Source: an uncultured Allofournierella sp. (lineage in GTDB: Bacteria; Bacillota; Clostridia; Oscillospirales; Ruminococcaceae). Taken from it: a DNA stretch of 9,332 nt. This document shows positions 7,345 through 9,332 of this stretch, in pieces. The notes under the pieces were generated by a model. It did no database searches. It saw only the letters and a list, made by a program, of their open reading frames with translations, and was not told where the DNA came from. The position numbers and the translations under genes are program-made. Location: NCBI GenBank assembly GCA_944382705.1, contig CALWNE010000049.1, positions 1-9,332 of the forward strand, written 5' to 3'. Numbering within the stretch: position 1 is the stretch's first letter; each line of letters starts with the position of its first letter.

Positions 7345-7373
7345 ATTATATAATAATCGACGGAATTTATCAA
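7345..7373 (-). promoter_or_regulatory. Vegetative (sigma-A type) promoter of hprK
   Basis: On the minus strand, TTGATA (7373-7368) and a perfect TATAAT (7350-7345) are separated by exactly 17 bp, five of six and six of six matches to consensus. Transcription would start near 7338, giving a leader of about 35 nt before the hprK ATG. It is the only good promoter I found facing the housekeeping genes. I saw no convincing catabolite-response (cre) site near it. Confidence 0.85.
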
Positions 7374-7383
7374 TTTGATTTCC

Positions 7384-7437
7384 GCAAAATCATGCACCCA
7401 GTTCATCAGGTTGCTTCCGGCATTTTGCTGTTTTTTT
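7384..7437 (+). terminator. Possible plus-strand terminator: GCAAAAT/ATTTTGC stem then T7
   Basis: GCAAAAT (7384-7390) and ATTTTGC (7422-7428) can form a 7-bp stem, extendable by two GC pairs across a 3-nt bulge. It encloses a loop of about 30 nt and is followed by TG and seven T (7431-7437). The T-run is on the plus strand, where no gene is seen, and it overlaps the end of the GerAC gene, whose TAA lies at 7438-7436. Read on the minus strand the same stem has no U-run after it. The long loop makes it weak, and it may be chance. Confidence 0.3.
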
Positions 7438-8479
7438 ACAGAATCTTCAGCTCACAGATAAAGCTCAGTCGTTCGGAATCCCAGAGGGCATTTTGCTGTG
7501 CCAAAGCTTCGGTTTGGGCCGCATTCCAATTGGCAAATCGGCGCTGCAAGCCAAATACATCCCCCTGCGGGGTGAACCCTTCGACCAAAATTTTATTTGC
7601 CACGGCGCTCAGAGCCGCTTCCATTGTGCCAAGGAGTTTTTCTTGCTGCTGGGCAGAATATTCCCCCTCCACCCCACTGACCGAGCGAATGGCCCCGGTG
7701 AGATGCAGGCGCAGCTTCATTCCCTGGGCAGTTTGCTCCACATCGTATACAAACCTGGGACTGCTGAGCTGCACTTGTACAAGCTGCTCGCCCAGCGACA
7801 GCTCAAACAATGGAGCGGACACAGACTGCCCACACAGCAGCGCCGCCATAATGTGCTCTGCCTGGGTCCAGTGCGCAGTGGGTTTGCCCTGCTGGTAGAG
7901 CATAAGTCCGTTTTCTTTTATTCCCAGCGGCCCTTCGCTTTGGAGCAATGGCACCAAACCGCATTTTTCCTGTTGCAAAAGTTGATACAAGAAGGTTCGG
8001 AAGGGCTGCTGCTGGCTAAGCTGCTGCAGCCCTTGCAGAAAGTCCGGTTCCTTTGCTTGCTCCGCAAACTGTTCTGCATCGCTATCAATACCCCATACCT
8101 GCATATTGGGTCGCCCGGAATCAATGCCCGCCAGGTATTCCACCGCCTGAAACAAGCCATTCTGCTGCAACCCAGGGCCAACAAGAAACATCTCATTTTG
8201 ACCGTAAAACACCGGTCCCGCACACTGCTGCTCCGCCTGCTGCAACGCTTCAAACCAGCTGTTCCCTGTTCCCTGCACCACTTGCAGGTTTTCCTGAGCA
8301 TCTCCTGCATCGGCACTGGGCTGCGCCTGTAAGAGCACCAGCTGGGCGGTGTAGTCTGTTTGGTGCTCCAGATACAGTGCCTTCACAATCATTTTGGTGC
8401 CTATGCCGCCTCTGGAACATCCGGTAAAAAGCAACAAACAGGCACAAATCATAGCTGCCAAACCATACGCAGATTTCAT
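7436..8479 (-). CDS. Ger(x)C-family spore germination lipoprotein
   Basis: Probable C subunit of a GerA-type nutrient germinant receptor, anchored by lipid to the outer face of the spore inner membrane. The 347 residues are slightly short for the family. A signal peptide (1-20) ends in LLLFTGC, a lipobox with C21 as the predicted lipidated cysteine. The middle GTGNSWFEALQQAEQQ... FYGQNEMFLVGPGLQQNGLFQAVEYLAGIDSGRPNMQVW resembles the N-terminal GerAC domain. The C terminus has the typical amphipathic helix followed by GDVFGLQRRF (306-315), close to the family's aDifGlg-like motif. The usual CWD..E motif after the lipid cysteine is replaced by CSRGG. The protein is unusually rich in glutamine, 45 of 347 residues by hand count. 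Start: ATG with AAGGAGG 7 nt upstream, overlapping the stop of the permease gene as ATGA. Expression would be expected in the forespore, but its promoter is outside the window. Confidence 0.82.
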   Translation of the reverse strand: MKSAYGLAAMICACLLLFTGCSRGGIGTKMIVKALYLEHQTDYTAQLVLLQAQPSADAGDAQENLQVVQGTGNSWFEALQQAEQQCAGPVFYGQNEMFLVGPGLQQNGLFQAVEYLAGIDSGRPNMQVWGIDSDAEQFAEQAKEPDFLQGLQQLSQQQPFRTFLYQLLQQEKCGLVPLLQSEGPLGIKENGLMLYQQGKPTAHWTQAEHIMAALLCGQSVSAPLFELSLGEQLVQVQLSSPRFVYDVEQTAQGMKLRLHLTGAIRSVSGVEGEYSAQQQEKLLGTMEAALSAVANKILVEGFTPQGDVFGLQRRFANWNAAQTEALAQQNALWDSERLSFICELKIL

Positions 8480-9332
8480 GAACAGGCCTCCTTTTTTGAT
8501 TTTTGGGGCCAGTTAGTCCAGCCCCGCACAAGAACGGACATAGCGGCGGCAATCAACAGCCACTGCTGCCACTGATACAGCAGCTGCTCCGAGCCGGAAC
8601 GCAGTATCACAAACATAGCCAGAACACCCGCCACCGCTAAAGCATACGGCAGGTGTTTCGGCATACTGGGCCTGCTATATTTCAGCAGCTGAACCAATGC
8701 CAGACAGTAAACTGTGATTTTGAGCAGCAACAGCAAAAGCCACACACTGCCGTGGAGGGCATCCAAACGGCGAAAGACCGAAATGCCGCCCAACCGGGCC
8801 AAATTAAAGACGGGCTGCTCCTGCTGCCAATAGGAACTGCCCATGGCCATCTCGCCCAAAATTGCCACAAAAGCCTGTATTCCAAACAGCAAGGCAAACA
8901 GTTTTGCCCCCTGCCCTGCGCAGCGTGTTTTGCCCTGCTGGTCCTCCTGTGCAAAAAGGCTCCATAGCAACAGCTCCGGCGGAAGGTACAGCTGCGCCCA
9001 GGAGGCCTGCACTACCTGCTCCAGTGATAGGCTGCCCGGTTCCAGGCCGGTAAAATGCAGCTGAGGAACCAGCGAGAGGAACAAGAACAGCAGGGATGCG
9101 GCACAAAGGGTCAGAATTGCCCCGGCAGTGCGGCACAAAGCATGCAGCCCAGAATACACTCCATAGAAAGCAGCCCCAAACATCAGCAGCAAAAAAGCTC
9201 CCATAGAAAGCACGCTGGCTTGAGCATGGCTGTAAAACCGCTGCCCCTGGGCCAACTCTAACGCTAGCGAAGCCAAAACCGCCCCCATAAGCAGGTACCG
9301 GCATAGGGCAAACTGCCTGAAATTGACAACCG
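8476..9332 (-). CDS. GerAB-family spore germination permease, 5' end outside window
   Basis: Probable B subunit of a germinant receptor, an integral membrane protein of the APC-like amino acid permease superfamily thought to bind or conduct in response to nutrients. The frame stays open to base 9332, so an internal ATG at 9288 is not taken as the start. About 284 C-terminal residues are visible of an expected 360 or so. I count about seven hydrophobic segments, against ten in a full GerAB, so about three are missing upstream. The signature stretch after the fourth visible segment, FNLARLGGISVFRRLDALHGSVWLLLLLLK, matches the GerAB pattern of arginine, I-S, F-x-R-x-(D/E)-A, W and K. PPELLLWSLF lies in the preceding large loop. 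The gene ends in a basic tail (QKSKKEACS) and overlaps the GerAC-like gene by 4 nt. A GerAA-type gene probably lies upstream. Confidence 0.82.
   Translation of the reverse strand, partial: VVNFRQFALCRYLLMGAVLASLALELAQGQRFYSHAQASVLSMGAFLLLMFGAAFYGVYSGLHALCRTAGAILTLCAASLLFLFLSLVPQLHFTGLEPGSLSLEQVVQASWAQLYLPPELLLWSLFAQEDQQGKTRCAGQGAKLFALLFGIQAFVAILGEMAMGSSYWQQEQPVFNLARLGGISVFRRLDALHGSVWLLLLLLKITVYCLALVQLLKYSRPSMPKHLPYALAVAGVLAMFVILRSGSEQLLYQWQQWLLIAAAMSVLVRGWTNWPQKSKKEACS

Noticed and set aside
6317..7378. Plus-strand open frame of 353 codons opposite hprK
   Set aside because: The longest plus-strand frame, but it covers hprK and its promoter. The HprK motifs are unambiguous and this frame has none.
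7304..7435. cre (catabolite-response) site or riboswitch in the hprK leader region
   Set aside because: The best look-alike, around TTTGCGGAAATCAA, does not fit the cre palindrome, and the leader of about 35 nt is too short for a known riboswitch.
7493..8332. Plus-strand open frame of 279 codons opposite the GerAC-like gene
   Set aside because: Leucine- and glutamine-rich by reflection of CAG/CTG codons on the real strand. No start signal or domain.
8804..9304. Second minus-strand frame of 166 codons overlapping the permease gene
   Set aside because: It is out of frame with the GerAB signature and has no domain support; the other frame shows regular membrane segments and stays open to the window edge.
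1..9332. Mobile elements, CRISPR, tRNA, rRNA or defence genes
   Set aside because: No repeat-spacer pattern, transposase, integrase, tRNA-like cloverleaf or rRNA segment was recognised; genes are tightly packed housekeeping and germination genes on one strand.

Overview
The window is a compact stretch of chromosome from a spore-forming Gram-positive bacterium. Every supported gene lies on the minus strand, so the biological reading order runs from base 9332 down to base 1. HPr kinase/phosphorylase, WhiA, RapZ (YvcJ type) and a PHP-bearing DnaE in one block, preceded by GerA-type spore germination genes, point to the class Clostridia. Roughly balanced base composition and the direct rapZ-whiA junction would suit an Oscillospirales/Ruminococcaceae-like gut lineage, but that finer placement is inference.

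Region 1 (9332-7436) is the end of a germination receptor operon. It holds a GerAB-type membrane permease that runs off the window, overlapping by ATGA with a GerAC-type lipoprotein. A GerAA partner would be expected beyond base 9332.

Region 2 (7435-7304) is the main intergenic space. It carries a near-consensus vegetative promoter (TTGATA, 17 bp, TATAAT) firing toward hprK. It also holds a hairpin followed by seven T on the plus strand, which is not a good terminator for the minus-strand ger genes.

Region 3 (7303-1) reads as one long operon or overlapping transcription units: hprK, a YcdX-like PHP phosphatase (TTG start), a ROK-family sugar kinase (ATGA overlap), murB, rapZ, whiA and dnaE (8-nt overlap with whiA; dnaE leaves the window after 603 codons). 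Gaps are 17, -4, 31, 91, 33 and -8 nt. The 91-nt murB-rapZ gap contains a 13-bp hairpin with a GCAA loop that pairs fully only as minus-strand RNA.

Together the genes link carbon-state signalling (HprK), sugar phosphorylation (ROK kinase), a phosphatase of unknown substrate, peptidoglycan precursor synthesis (MurB), amino-sugar or RNA-linked regulation (RapZ), a cell-division/sporulation-associated DNA-binding protein (WhiA) and chromosome replication (DnaE). The yvcK gene that commonly sits between rapZ and whiA is absent. I found no mobile element, CRISPR array, tRNA or rRNA, and no clearly new system. The best leads are the kinase/phosphatase pair, the two structured intergenic elements and the divergent glutamine-rich GerAC. 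No stretch longer than about 130 bases lacks a gene.
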